A stretch of 9,523 bases of DNA from Clostridiales bacterium (GTDB lineage: Bacteria; Bacillota; Clostridia; Lachnospirales; Lachnospiraceae), in NCBI GenBank assembly GCA_019418195.1, contig DYCJ01000082.1:1-9523 (forward strand), read 5' to 3'. The notes beneath the pieces are model-generated. The model had not been told where the DNA came from. It worked only from the letters and a program-made list of their open reading frames with translations, and made no database searches. The position numbers and the translations under genes were made by a program. Of the stretch, positions 1 to 6,416 are shown piece after piece. The first letter of the stretch is position 1, and the number at the start of each line of letters is the position of its first letter.

Positions 1-1
1 G

Positions 2-298
2 AAGACGGGCCCACATTTTGCGGTAGGCGATACCTGCTATTCCTGGAGCGAGGATATCAGGGTATATAATCCGAACGGAAAAGAGATTGTGGCAAAAGAT
101 AATTCGGTTTCGGTGAACCGGAAAGAGGATGTGTCAAAAGCCTACTTTAACTGTCATACAGATATAACCATACCTTATGAAGAGTTAGAAGAAATATGTG
201 TAGTGACAAAAGATGGGAAACACATTATACTAATAAAAGACGGAAGATTCGTTCTGCCGGGGACGGAAGTTTTAAACCAACCGTTGGAGACACTTTAA
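2..298 (+). CDS. C-terminal part of an aminopeptidase-like protein (probable M29-type metallopeptidase), cut by the window start
   Basis: The frame is open from base 2 to a TAA at 296-298, giving 98 residues of a protein whose start lies upstream. The fragment contains HFAVGDTCYSWSED near its start and KAYFNCHTDITIPYEEL in the middle, then ends soon after GRFVLPGTE. I recognise this pattern as resembling the C-terminus of clostridial leucyl-aminopeptidase/aminopeptidase T-like (M29) proteins, which are metal-dependent cytoplasmic exopeptidases. The recognition is from memory and the visible part is short. A GTG at 89 could serve as a start, but coding continues upstream of it without a break, so a short 69-residue gene is unlikely. 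A second TAA follows directly, and the purE ribosome binding site comes immediately after, so this gene is probably co-transcribed with purE. The peptidase has no evident biochemical link to purine synthesis. Confidence 0.6.
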   Translation, partial: KTGPHFAVGDTCYSWSEDIRVYNPNGKEIVAKDNSVSVNRKEDVSKAYFNCHTDITIPYEELEEICVVTKDGKHIILIKDGRFVLPGTEVLNQPLETL

Positions 299-299
299 T

Positions 300-306
300 A
301 AGGAGG
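300..306 (+). promoter_or_regulatory. purE ribosome binding site
   Basis: AAGGAGG is a near-perfect anti-16S match, 7 bases before the purE ATG. It directly follows the tandem TAA TAA stops of the upstream gene, which supports both the purE start and co-transcription. Confidence 0.85.
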
Positions 307-313
307 AGTTATA

Positions 314-820
314 ATGCCAAAAGTAGCAATCGTAATGGGCAGTGATTCAGACCTGAAGGTCATGAGCAAGGCTGCATCAATGCTTGAAAAACTGGGAATC
401 GACTATGAGATGACGATCATTTCCGCGCACAGGATGCCGGATACATTCTTTGAATGGGCGAAAGGAGCCGAAGGAAGAGGCGTGAAGGTGATCATCGCGG
501 GAGCAGGAATGGCAGCTCATCTTCCGGGAATGTGTGCAGCACTCTTCCCGATGCCGGTGATCGGCGTGCCGATGTCCGGCAAGAATCTGGATGGTATGGA
601 TGCACTTTACTCTATCGTACAGATGCCGCCGGGAATCCCGGTAGCGACAGTTGCCATCGACGGCGGAATGAATGCAGCGATCCTTGCAGCAAAGATCCTT
701 GCCGTATCAGATCCGGAGATCCTTCAGAAACTGAAAGACTATTCAGAAGAGATGAAGGCCGGCGTTCAGGCAAAGGCAGACAAACTGCACGAGATCGGAT
801 ATGAGGAATATTTAAAGTAA
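314..820 (+). CDS. purE: N5-carboxyaminoimidazole ribonucleotide mutase (PurE, class I)
   Basis: PurE converts N5-CAIR to 4-carboxy-AIR in de novo purine synthesis, working in the cytoplasm after PurK. The 168-residue product has the expected length for a stand-alone class I PurE. Visible motifs are the nucleotide-binding MGSDSDLKVM (residues 8-17), SAHRMP (37-42) with the conserved catalytic His at 39, GAGMAAHLPGM (63-73), and PVIGVPMSG (81-89). The SAHR motif favours the class I mutase over the class II AIR carboxylase. The usual GAGGAAHLPGM reads GAGMAAHLPGM here, a Gly-to-Met change I believe is shared by related Clostridia. The start is fixed by a strong ribosome binding site. It is the first of four pur genes in a row, 84 bases before purM. 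No purK is visible in the window. Confidence 0.97.
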   Translation: MPKVAIVMGSDSDLKVMSKAASMLEKLGIDYEMTIISAHRMPDTFFEWAKGAEGRGVKVIIAGAGMAAHLPGMCAALFPMPVIGVPMSGKNLDGMDALYSIVQMPPGIPVATVAIDGGMNAAILAAKILAVSDPEILQKLKDYSEEMKAGVQAKADKLHEIGYEEYLK

Positions 821-904
821 CAGTTCAGCGTCCAGGCGTCAGAGTGGTTTTATGGATGGCGCTGCTGAACAGAAAATCACGAAGAATTAACAGGAGATCA
901 GAGA

Positions 905-1874
905 ATGGATTACAAGAAAGCAGGCGTAGATATCGAAGCCGGTTACAGATCAGTAGAATTGATGAAAGAACATGTGAAAAAGACAATGCGTCCTGAGGTG
1001 CTCGGAGGCCTCGGAGGCTTTTCCGGAGCATTTTCCCTTGCTAAGATAAAAGAGATGGAAGAGCCGGTGCTTCTGTCCGGTACAGACGGATGCGGGACAA
1101 AAGTAAAACTGGCCATGATCCTGGACAAGCACGATACGATCGGAATCGATGCCGTGGCAATGTGCGTCAATGATATTGCCTGTGCAGGCGGAGAACCGCT
1201 CTTCTTTCTGGATTATATTGCCTGTGGAAAGAATGAGCCGGAGAAGATCGCGGATATTGTCAAGGGCGTAGCAGAAGGATGCCTTCAGGCCGGTGCCGCG
1301 CTGATCGGCGGCGAGACGGCAGAACATCCCGGACTGATGGCTCCGGAAGAGTATGACCTTGCAGGTTTTGCCGTAGGTGTATGTGATAAGAAAGATATGA
1401 TCACGGGAGAAAATCTGAAGGCAGGAGATGTGCTCATCGGTATGGCGTCAAGCGGTATCCACAGCAACGGATATTCTCTCGTGAGACAGGTGTTCAGTAT
1501 GAAACGTGAGGCGCTGGATACATATTATGACAGCCTCGGATCTACACTTGGTGAGGCGCTCCTTGTTCCTACAAGGATTTATGTAAAAGCGCTGAAAAGT
1601 ATCAAGGATGCCGGCGTGACAGTCAAAGCGTGCAGCCATATCACAGGCGGCGGCTTCTATGAGAATGTTCCCGCCGATCTTCAATATGCTCTCTGTAGAT
1701 GGAGATATCGCGGAGCAGATGATGTACAATACATTCAATATGGGGCTTGGCATGATCGTCGCAGTGGATGAGGCAGATGCAGACCGCGCCATGGAGGCAA
1801 TCCGTGCTGCCGGAGATGCGCCGTATGTAGTGGGACGCATTGAGGCAGGAGACAAAGGAGTAGAATTATGCTAG
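905..1874 (+). pseudogene. purM: Phosphoribosylformylglycinamidine cyclo-ligase (PurM, AIR synthetase), frameshifted with an internal deletion
   Basis: PurM uses ATP to close FGAM into AIR. The N-terminal part is intact: [14 protein letters not shown] (residues 58-71), [20 protein letters not shown] (85-104), GGETAEHPG (135-143), [15 protein letters not shown] (180-194) and [12 protein letters not shown] (245-256). After Pro256 the frame runs into unrelated sequence and stops at 1769-1771 (288 residues). The genuine C-terminus resumes in another frame from about 1671 with [25 protein letters not shown] and APYVVGRIEAG, ending at a TAG at 1872-1874. In relatives, about 18 residues starting RMLP separate ENVP from PPIF, and these are absent. 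The joined pieces give 323 residues, and adding 18 restores the usual length of about 341. The missing DNA must be 3n+2 bases, about 56. The ribosome binding site AGGAG is at 892-896. The end overlaps purN by 7 bases. Whether the lesion is biological or an assembly error cannot be told here. Confidence 0.93.
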
Positions 1875-2527
1875 AGAGGACGGGTGCAGCGGCAGACAAG
1901 CCGCTGCGCGTTGTCGTGATGGTATCCGGAGGCGGTACAAACCTGCAGGCGATCATCGACAGCGTAAAAGACAGTACGATCACGAACACACAGATCGTGG
2001 GAGTGATCAGCAACAATAAAAATGCATATGCACTGAAGCGGGCGGAAGAAAATGATATTCCGTCTATGTGTGTATCTCCAAAAGATTTTGAGACACGGGA
2101 TATTTTCAACGAGAAGCTGCTGGAGGCAGTGGACGGCTATGCGCCGGATCTTGTTGTGCTGGCCGGCTTTCTTGTAGTGATCCCGCCGGAGATGATCAGA
2201 AAGTACGAGAACCGGATGATCAATATCCATCCGTCTCTTATCCCGTCATTCTGCGGGAAAGGCTACTACGGCTTAAAGGTCCATGAGGCGGCTCTCGCCA
2301 GGGGTGTAAAGGTAGTTGGAGCTACTGTGCATTTTGTGGATGAGGGAACCGATACGGGACCGATCATCCTGCAGAAAGCGGTGGAAGTACAGCAGGGAGA
2401 CACTCCTGAGGTGCTTCAGCGCAGAGTGATGGAACAGGCGGAATGGAAGATCCTTCCGAAAGCGATCGACCTGATCGCAAATGGAAAAGTTCGGGTGGAT
2501 GACCATAAAACAACGATCCTGCCGTAA
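1868..2527 (+). CDS. purN: Phosphoribosylglycinamide formyltransferase (GAR transformylase, 10-formyl-THF dependent)
   Basis: PurN transfers a formyl group from 10-formyltetrahydrofolate to GAR, giving FGAR. The 219-residue product has the family features in order: VMVSGGGTNLQAIIDS (residues 17-32) for phosphate binding, VGVISNN (44-50), LVVLAGFLVVIPPEMI (95-110), NIHPSLIPSF (119-128), HFVDEGTDTGPI (155-166) and a C-terminal helix with AEWKILPKAI (191-200). Asn119, His121 and Asp162 align with the catalytic Asn106, His108 and Asp144 of the E. coli enzyme. The ATG is preceded by AAAGGAG at 1854-1860 and overlaps the last codons of purM, an arrangement that suggests translational coupling. The purM frameshift would end translation about 97 bases before this start, so PurN output may depend only on its own ribosome binding site. 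The first 12 or so residues are a short extension before the conserved core. Confidence 0.96.
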   Translation: MLERTGAAADKPLRVVVMVSGGGTNLQAIIDSVKDSTITNTQIVGVISNNKNAYALKRAEENDIPSMCVSPKDFETRDIFNEKLLEAVDGYAPDLVVLAGFLVVIPPEMIRKYENRMINIHPSLIPSFCGKGYYGLKVHEAALARGVKVVGATVHFVDEGTDTGPIILQKAVEVQQGDTPEVLQRRVMEQAEWKILPKAIDLIANGKVRVDDHKTTILP

Positions 2528-2606
2528 CAGAGGCATCGGCGGATGGATGAAATACAGGACAACGGACAATATCAATACAGATAAGACCGGGTGAGGAGGT
2601 TTACAG

Positions 2607-3878
2607 ATGAAAATATTGATCGTGGGAAGCGGCGGAAGAGAACACGCCATTGCAGCGAGCGTGGCAAAGAGCCCGAAAGCGGACAAGATCTACTGCGCAC
2701 CGGGCAATGCGGGTATCGCGGAGTATGCCGAGTGCGTGGACATCGGAGCTATGGAATTTGACAGACTGGCTGCATTTGCAAAGGAAAACAGCATTGATCT
2801 GTGTATCGTGGGAATGGATGACCCGCTGGTGGGAGGTCTTGTGGACGTCATGGAAGAGGCGGGAATCCGCACATTCGGTCCGAAGAAGAATGCGGCGATC
2901 CTTGAGGGATCAAAAGCATTTTCCAAAGATCTGATGAAGAAATACAATATCCCGACAGCGGCTTATGAGAACTTTACAGATCCGGATAAAGCACTGGAAT
3001 ATCTCGAAACAGCGAAATTCCCGATCGTTCTGAAAGCAGACGGCCTTGCACTCGGAAAAGGCGTACTCATCTGCCAGAATCTGGAAGAGGCAAAAGAGGG
3101 TGTCAGGACGATCATGCTGGATAAGAAGTTCGGAACAGCCGGAAATGAGATGGTCATCGAAGAGTTCATGACCGGACGTGAAGTGTCTGTTCTCTCATTC
3201 GTGGACGGCAAGACGATCAAGACGATGACAAGCGCCCAGGACCACAAGCGTGCGGGAGACGGCGATACCGGTCTGAATACAGGCGGAATGGGCACATTCT
3301 CTCCGAGCCCGTTCTACACAAAAGAAGTGGAAGAGTTCTGCGAGAAATATATTTATCAGCCGACAGTGGACGCCATGGCGGCAGAAGGACGCCCGTTCAA
3401 AGGAGTGATCTTCTTTGGCCTGATGCTGACAGCGGACGGACCGAAAGTGCTGGAGTACAATGCCCGCTTCGGCGACCCGGAAGCGCAGGTTGTACTGCCT
3501 CGTATGAAAAATGATATCATCGATGTGGTCGAAGCCTGCATCGACGGTACATTGGATCAGATCGATCTTCAGTTTGAGGATAACGCAGCGGTCTGCGTGG
3601 TGCTCGCATCCGACGGCTATCCGGTGAAATATGACAAAGGCTTCCCGATCAGAGGTCTTGACGAGTTCAAGAAACATGACGGCTATTACTGCTTCCATGC
3701 CGGAACAAAATTCGAGAACGGACAGATCGTGACAAACGGCGGTCGTGTGCTCGGTGTGACAGCAAAAGGAAAAGACTTAAAAGAGGCAAGAAAGAACGCC
3801 TATGCTGCTACCGGGTGGGTAGAGTTCGAGAATAAGTATATGAGACACGATATCGGCAAAGCGATCGATGAGGCGTAA
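2607..3878 (+). CDS. purD: Phosphoribosylamine-glycine ligase (GAR synthetase)
   Basis: PurD joins phosphoribosylamine and glycine at the expense of ATP to give GAR, the substrate of PurN. The 423 residues match the usual length. The N-domain opens with MKILIVGSGGREHAIA (residues 1-16). The ATP-grasp region includes LEGSKAFSK (99-107), KADGLALGKGV (143-153), EEFMTGREVSVL (185-196), QDHKRAGDGDTGLNTGGMG (211-229) and the metal-binding EYNARFGDPEAQ (283-294). The C-domain carries NGGRVLGVTAKGKDL (377-391). The segment VGMDDPLVGG (68-77) replaces the more usual VGPE-type PLV motif, probably a lineage variant. GAGGAGG at 2593-2599, 7 bases upstream, fixes the start. It follows purN after a 79-base gap with no visible hairpin, so it probably belongs to the same operon. 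It is the last pur gene here. Confidence 0.97.
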   Translation: MKILIVGSGGREHAIAASVAKSPKADKIYCAPGNAGIAEYAECVDIGAMEFDRLAAFAKENSIDLCIVGMDDPLVGGLVDVMEEAGIRTFGPKKNAAILEGSKAFSKDLMKKYNIPTAAYENFTDPDKALEYLETAKFPIVLKADGLALGKGVLICQNLEEAKEGVRTIMLDKKFGTAGNEMVIEEFMTGREVSVLSFVDGKTIKTMTSAQDHKRAGDGDTGLNTGGMGTFSPSPFYTKEVEEFCEKYIYQPTVDAMAAEGRPFKGVIFFGLMLTADGPKVLEYNARFGDPEAQVVLPRMKNDIIDVVEACIDGTLDQIDLQFEDNAAVCVVLASDGYPVKYDKGFPIRGLDEFKKHDGYYCFHAGTKFENGQIVTNGGRVLGVTAKGKDLKEARKNAYAATGWVEFENKYMRHDIGKAIDEA

Positions 3879-3914
3879 TCTGCAATCTTAAGAAATTCTT
3901 TGGAATCTTATATC

Positions 3915-3961
3915 AGCTCCCTTTAGATTTACAGGATATCCTGTAATCATGAAAGGGGGCT
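3915..3961 (+). promoter_or_regulatory. Interrupted hairpin covering the dedA ribosome binding site (terminator- or attenuator-like)
   Basis: The outer stem pairs AGCTCCCTTT (3915-3924) with AAAGGGGGCT (3952-3961): ten pairs, one of them G-U in RNA. Inside it a short internal loop leads to the perfect palindrome TTACAGGATATCCTGTAA at 3929-3946. The right outer arm contains AAAGGGGG, the only visible Shine-Dalgarno sequence for dedA, 10 bases before its ATG at 3970. Five Ts (3965-3969) follow three bases after the stem and abut the ATG. The element could end the pur transcript, hide the dedA ribosome binding site, or do both. The 18-bp palindrome could also be a protein operator. The structure is seen directly; the roles are inference. 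Confidence 0.55.
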
Positions 3962-3969
3962 GAATTTTT

Positions 3970-4479
3970 ATGGACATTTCTGAACTTACCCGTTATTTCA
4001 TCCAATATGGTGCTTTTTTTATATATCTGATCGTACTTTTAGAATATCTGAACCTTCCGGGATTTCCCGCCGGCGTTATCATGCCGCTTGCCGGGATCTG
4101 GGCCGCGCAGGGGGAAATCAGTTTTCCAATTGTCATGGTGCTGACAGTTGCAGCAGGACTTACCGGAAGCTGGGCGCTCTATCTGCTGGGAAGATACGGC
4201 GGGAACAAGGTGCTCGGATTCTACTTTAAGAAATTCCCGAAACATCAGCCTGTTATTGAAGACAAGATGAATTATCTGAGGGAAAAAGGCTGTATCGGTG
4301 TATTTGTGAGTAAGCTGCTTCCGATGGTGCGGACTCTCATCTCGATCCCGGCAGGTATGGTGAAAATGGATTTTGTCAAATATACAGTGAGTTCCGTGTG
4401 CGGGATATTCTTATGGAACCTGACATTTGTCGGGGCGGGATATTTCTTCGGCGACGCGGCGATCAAATTCTTTACATAA
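3970..4479 (+). CDS. DedA-family integral membrane protein
   Basis: DedA proteins are polytopic inner-membrane proteins. Characterised members move lipid carriers such as undecaprenyl phosphate across the membrane or support membrane homeostasis. This 169-residue protein is on the short side for the family (about 200). Family features include an N-terminal hydrophobic segment (residues 13-25) leading into EYLNLPGFPAGVIMPLAG (25-42), with Glu25 and the PG-P-G pattern. A second segment (52-74) ends in LLGRYGG (72-78). The signature KLLPMVRTLISIPAGMVKM (115-133) retains Arg121 and the PAGM motif, while the Arg often found before the LLP block is Lys115. Last comes a C-terminal hydrophobic stretch (140-160). 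Its start lies directly after a strong hairpin. It sits 16 bases before a glycolipid-type glycosyltransferase, which favours a role in envelope lipid handling. The exact substrate cannot be read from the sequence. Confidence 0.9.
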   Translation: MDISELTRYFIQYGAFFIYLIVLLEYLNLPGFPAGVIMPLAGIWAAQGEISFPIVMVLTVAAGLTGSWALYLLGRYGGNKVLGFYFKKFPKHQPVIEDKMNYLREKGCIGVFVSKLLPMVRTLISIPAGMVKMDFVKYTVSSVCGIFLWNLTFVGAGYFFGDAAIKFFT

Positions 4480-4495
4480 GAGAGGGGAGCAGGAT

Positions 4496-5791
4496 ATGAA
4501 GATTGCAATGCTTACGAATAATTACAGGCCCTTTGTGGGCGGTGTGCCGATCTCGGTGGAGCGGCAGGCTCAGGAACTGGTAAAGCTGGGCCATCAGGTG
4601 ACAGTATTTGCACCGATGTACGAGAGTGACAACGGAGAACAGGATGAAAACTTTAGGAAGAAGATCCTGGAGGAGGATAAGAAAGCACCGGAGAGGGTGA
4701 TCCGGTATCGTTCACAGAAGAAAAAGATGGACAACGGTATGGTGTACCCGGGCATTTATCCGACAGAGATATTCGAGATGTTTGAAAGAGAAAGATTTGA
4801 CCGCATACACGTACATCATCCGATGTTTGTAGGACCGTGGGCATTGTGGCTGGGAAAGAAATACGGGATTCCGGTTATCTATACATATCATACGAGATAT
4901 GAAGACTATCTCCATTACATTCCGTGCTTCCGGCTTAATGAGAAGAGCACAATTGTGAAGAGGAAAGCGGTGGAATGGATACAGAAGAACGTGATCCCGT
5001 CTTATATGAGATGGTTCTGTAACAGATGCGATCTGGTGTTTGCACCGTCTGCAGGTATGCAGCAAATCATAAGGGAGTACGGGGTGGATACGCCGGCCGC
5101 AGTCTTTCCGACAGGGCTTGACGGAGCATTTTTCAGAAAAGATGTCAGACGGTCGCAGGAGATACGAAAACAGTACAGCCGGGGAAAACGGCATCTGCTG
5201 GTTACAGTATCGAGACTGGAGAAAGAGAAAAACTACGGATTTCTCCTGCGGGGGATTGCTGAACTCAGACAGGAGCTCGGCGATGAGTTCCATGTACTTA
5301 TCATAGGAGACGGAAGTCAGAAGTCAGAACTGAAAGTCAGGGCCTCTATCCTTGGCATACAGGAGGTGGTGACTTTCATGGGAAATATACCGAATGACCA
5401 GGTGAAGGATTATCTGAGTGCTTCTGATGCGTTTTTGTTCGCATCGAAATCGGAGACGCAGGGCATCGTACTGGCAGAAGCCCTGGCAGCAGGTACACCG
5501 GTCGTGGCTGTACACGCGACAGGGACGGACGACATTATCGAAGACGGCGTGAACGGCTTCCTCACAGAGGAGAGAGAAGAAGAGTGGGCGGCAAAAGTGA
5601 TCGAAGCACTTAACGAGGAGACGAACAGCAGGATGAAGAATGCAGCGCTCATCTCTGCCGAAAATTACCGATCTTCAAGACTTGCCATCTATGAGGAGAT
5701 GCTCTACAATCAATGTGGGTTCAGGAAAGGAGAAAGACTTTATGAGGCTGAAGAAGATCGGCGAGAACGTTCTGCAATGGCTCTTCACTAA
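4496..5791 (+). CDS. GT4-family glycosyltransferase, probable diacylglycerol glucosyltransferase-like enzyme
   Basis: This is a two-Rossmann-domain (GT-B) retaining glycosyltransferase of 431 residues. The N-domain starts MKIAMLTNNYRPFVGGVPIS, with the Gly-Gly acceptor loop at 15-16, followed by RIHVHHPMFVGPWAL (103-117) and YTYHTRYEDYLHYIP (129-143). The latter resembles the lipid-acceptor region of 1,2-diacylglycerol 3-glucosyltransferases. The C-domain has the sugar-nucleotide phosphate-binding VSRLEKEKN (238-246; Arg240 and Lys245), GDGSQKSELK (271-280), and the EX7E motif formed by Glu320 and Glu328 in SKSETQGIVLAEAL. I chose the ATG at 4496 because GAGGGGAG (4482-4489) lies just upstream and the family-typical N-terminus begins there; an earlier in-frame ATG at 4427 lies inside dedA. 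It probably transfers a sugar from a nucleotide sugar to a membrane lipid on the cytoplasmic face. Substrate identity is inference. A PimB-like mannosyltransferase is an alternative. Confidence 0.88.
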   Translation: MKIAMLTNNYRPFVGGVPISVERQAQELVKLGHQVTVFAPMYESDNGEQDENFRKKILEEDKKAPERVIRYRSQKKKMDNGMVYPGIYPTEIFEMFERERFDRIHVHHPMFVGPWALWLGKKYGIPVIYTYHTRYEDYLHYIPCFRLNEKSTIVKRKAVEWIQKNVIPSYMRWFCNRCDLVFAPSAGMQQIIREYGVDTPAAVFPTGLDGAFFRKDVRRSQEIRKQYSRGKRHLLVTVSRLEKEKNYGFLLRGIAELRQELGDEFHVLIIGDGSQKSELKVRASILGIQEVVTFMGNIPNDQVKDYLSASDAFLFASKSETQGIVLAEALAAGTPVVAVHATGTDDIIEDGVNGFLTEEREEEWAAKVIEALNEETNSRMKNAALISAENYRSSRLAIYEEMLYNQCGFRKGERLYEAEEDRRERSAMALH

Positions 5792-6416
5792 TTATCTGAA
5801 ATGGATCGAGCGGACTGTTACGATCCGGTGGGATGAAGAGAACCGGTACGGGGACAGCCAGATATTCGGGTTCTGGCATGAGGACAGCTTTTTTATGAAT
5901 CTTGTCCTTGAGAATCTGGCGCATAAGACTACGCCGGTAGATGTGATCGTGACCGCGGATACCCGCGGAAATTATATAGAAAATATGGTAAGAAGGTGCG
6001 GCGGCAATGCACTGCGCGTGCCGGACGGCTTCAAGGCGTTTGCATCGCTCAAGAAGATCGTACAGGATTCCTATGAGAAGACTCATTCCATTGCCGTGGC
6101 GCTGGACGGACCGCTGGGGCCGAGGCACGAGCCGAAGAAACTGGCATTCTATCTGTCGGAACATGCAGAAGAGGATTTTGTAGGCATCAGCCTTTCTTAT
6201 TCTTCCTGCCTGCGGCTTCGGCACCGCTGGGATAAATATGTGATTCCGCTGCCATATACGACTGTGACCGTGGCGGTCAGAAATTACGGTGTGGCAGAGA
6301 AGAACCATATACCGGAACTGCTTACAGCAGCGCCGGAACCTGTCCGGGAATCAGTAAACGGACAGAAATACGGGGAGAAAACCGTGACAAAAGTGCCCGG
6401 AACACTTCGGACTTAG
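5742..6416 (+). CDS. DUF374 / lysophospholipid acyltransferase-like protein
   Basis: The 224-residue product resembles the DUF374 branch of the LPLAT acyltransferase superfamily, which transfers acyl chains to lipids at the cytoplasmic membrane. Supporting motifs are IFGFWHEDSFFMNLVL (residues 41-56, His46 as putative active-site base), VTADTRGNYIENMVRRCGG (70-88, the position of the usual DGE-IA--L-RFG block), LRVPDGFKAFASLKK (91-105) and ALDGPLGPRHEPKKLA (120-135). The last matches the DUF374 DGP-GPR signature. The classical HX4D spacing of LPLATs is not present; Asp48 is two residues after the His. The start at 5742 is preceded by GGAAAGG around 5724-5730 and lies 50 bases inside the glycosyltransferase gene, suggesting tight co-translation. 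Paired with that enzyme it may acylate a glycolipid or its precursor, which is inference. A non-enzymatic role is possible because the motif is altered. Confidence 0.78.
   Translation: MRLKKIGENVLQWLFTNYLKWIERTVTIRWDEENRYGDSQIFGFWHEDSFFMNLVLENLAHKTTPVDVIVTADTRGNYIENMVRRCGGNALRVPDGFKAFASLKKIVQDSYEKTHSIAVALDGPLGPRHEPKKLAFYLSEHAEEDFVGISLSYSSCLRLRHRWDKYVIPLPYTTVTVAVRNYGVAEKNHIPELLTAAPEPVRESVNGQKYGEKTVTKVPGTLRT

Noticed and set aside
454..804. 116-codon open frame within purE
   Set aside because: It is Arg- and Ser-rich, in a shifted frame of a clear PurE, with no motif or ribosome binding site.
821..870. Hairpin between purE and purM (GTTCAGC at 823-829 with GCTGAAC at 864-870)
   Set aside because: Only 7 bp with a 34-base loop and no T-run. 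Too weak to call a terminator or regulator without conservation data.
1659..1874. A separate small gene starting at ATG 1659
   Set aside because: Its sequence is the C-terminus of PurM. The ATG arises out of frame from TAT GAG AAT in the upstream purM frame and has no ribosome binding site, so it is a purM fragment.
2528..2606. purN-purD gap inspected for a terminator or riboswitch
   Set aside because: No hairpin with T-run or recognisable riboswitch elements; only the purD ribosome binding site is evident.
3880..3930. Possible promoter TTGGAA ... TAGATT before dedA
   Set aside because: The -10 matches only about four of six positions and overlaps the hairpin arm. Not strong enough to list as a feature.
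4427..4495. Earlier start of the glycosyltransferase at 4427
   Set aside because: The extra 23 residues lie inside dedA, lack a ribosome binding site and do not resemble the family N-terminus, which begins at MKIAMLTN with a good site upstream.
5640..5741. Earlier start of the DUF374-like gene at 5640
   Set aside because: The added residues are a shadow of the glycosyltransferase frame. A ribosome binding site fits the ATG at 5742.
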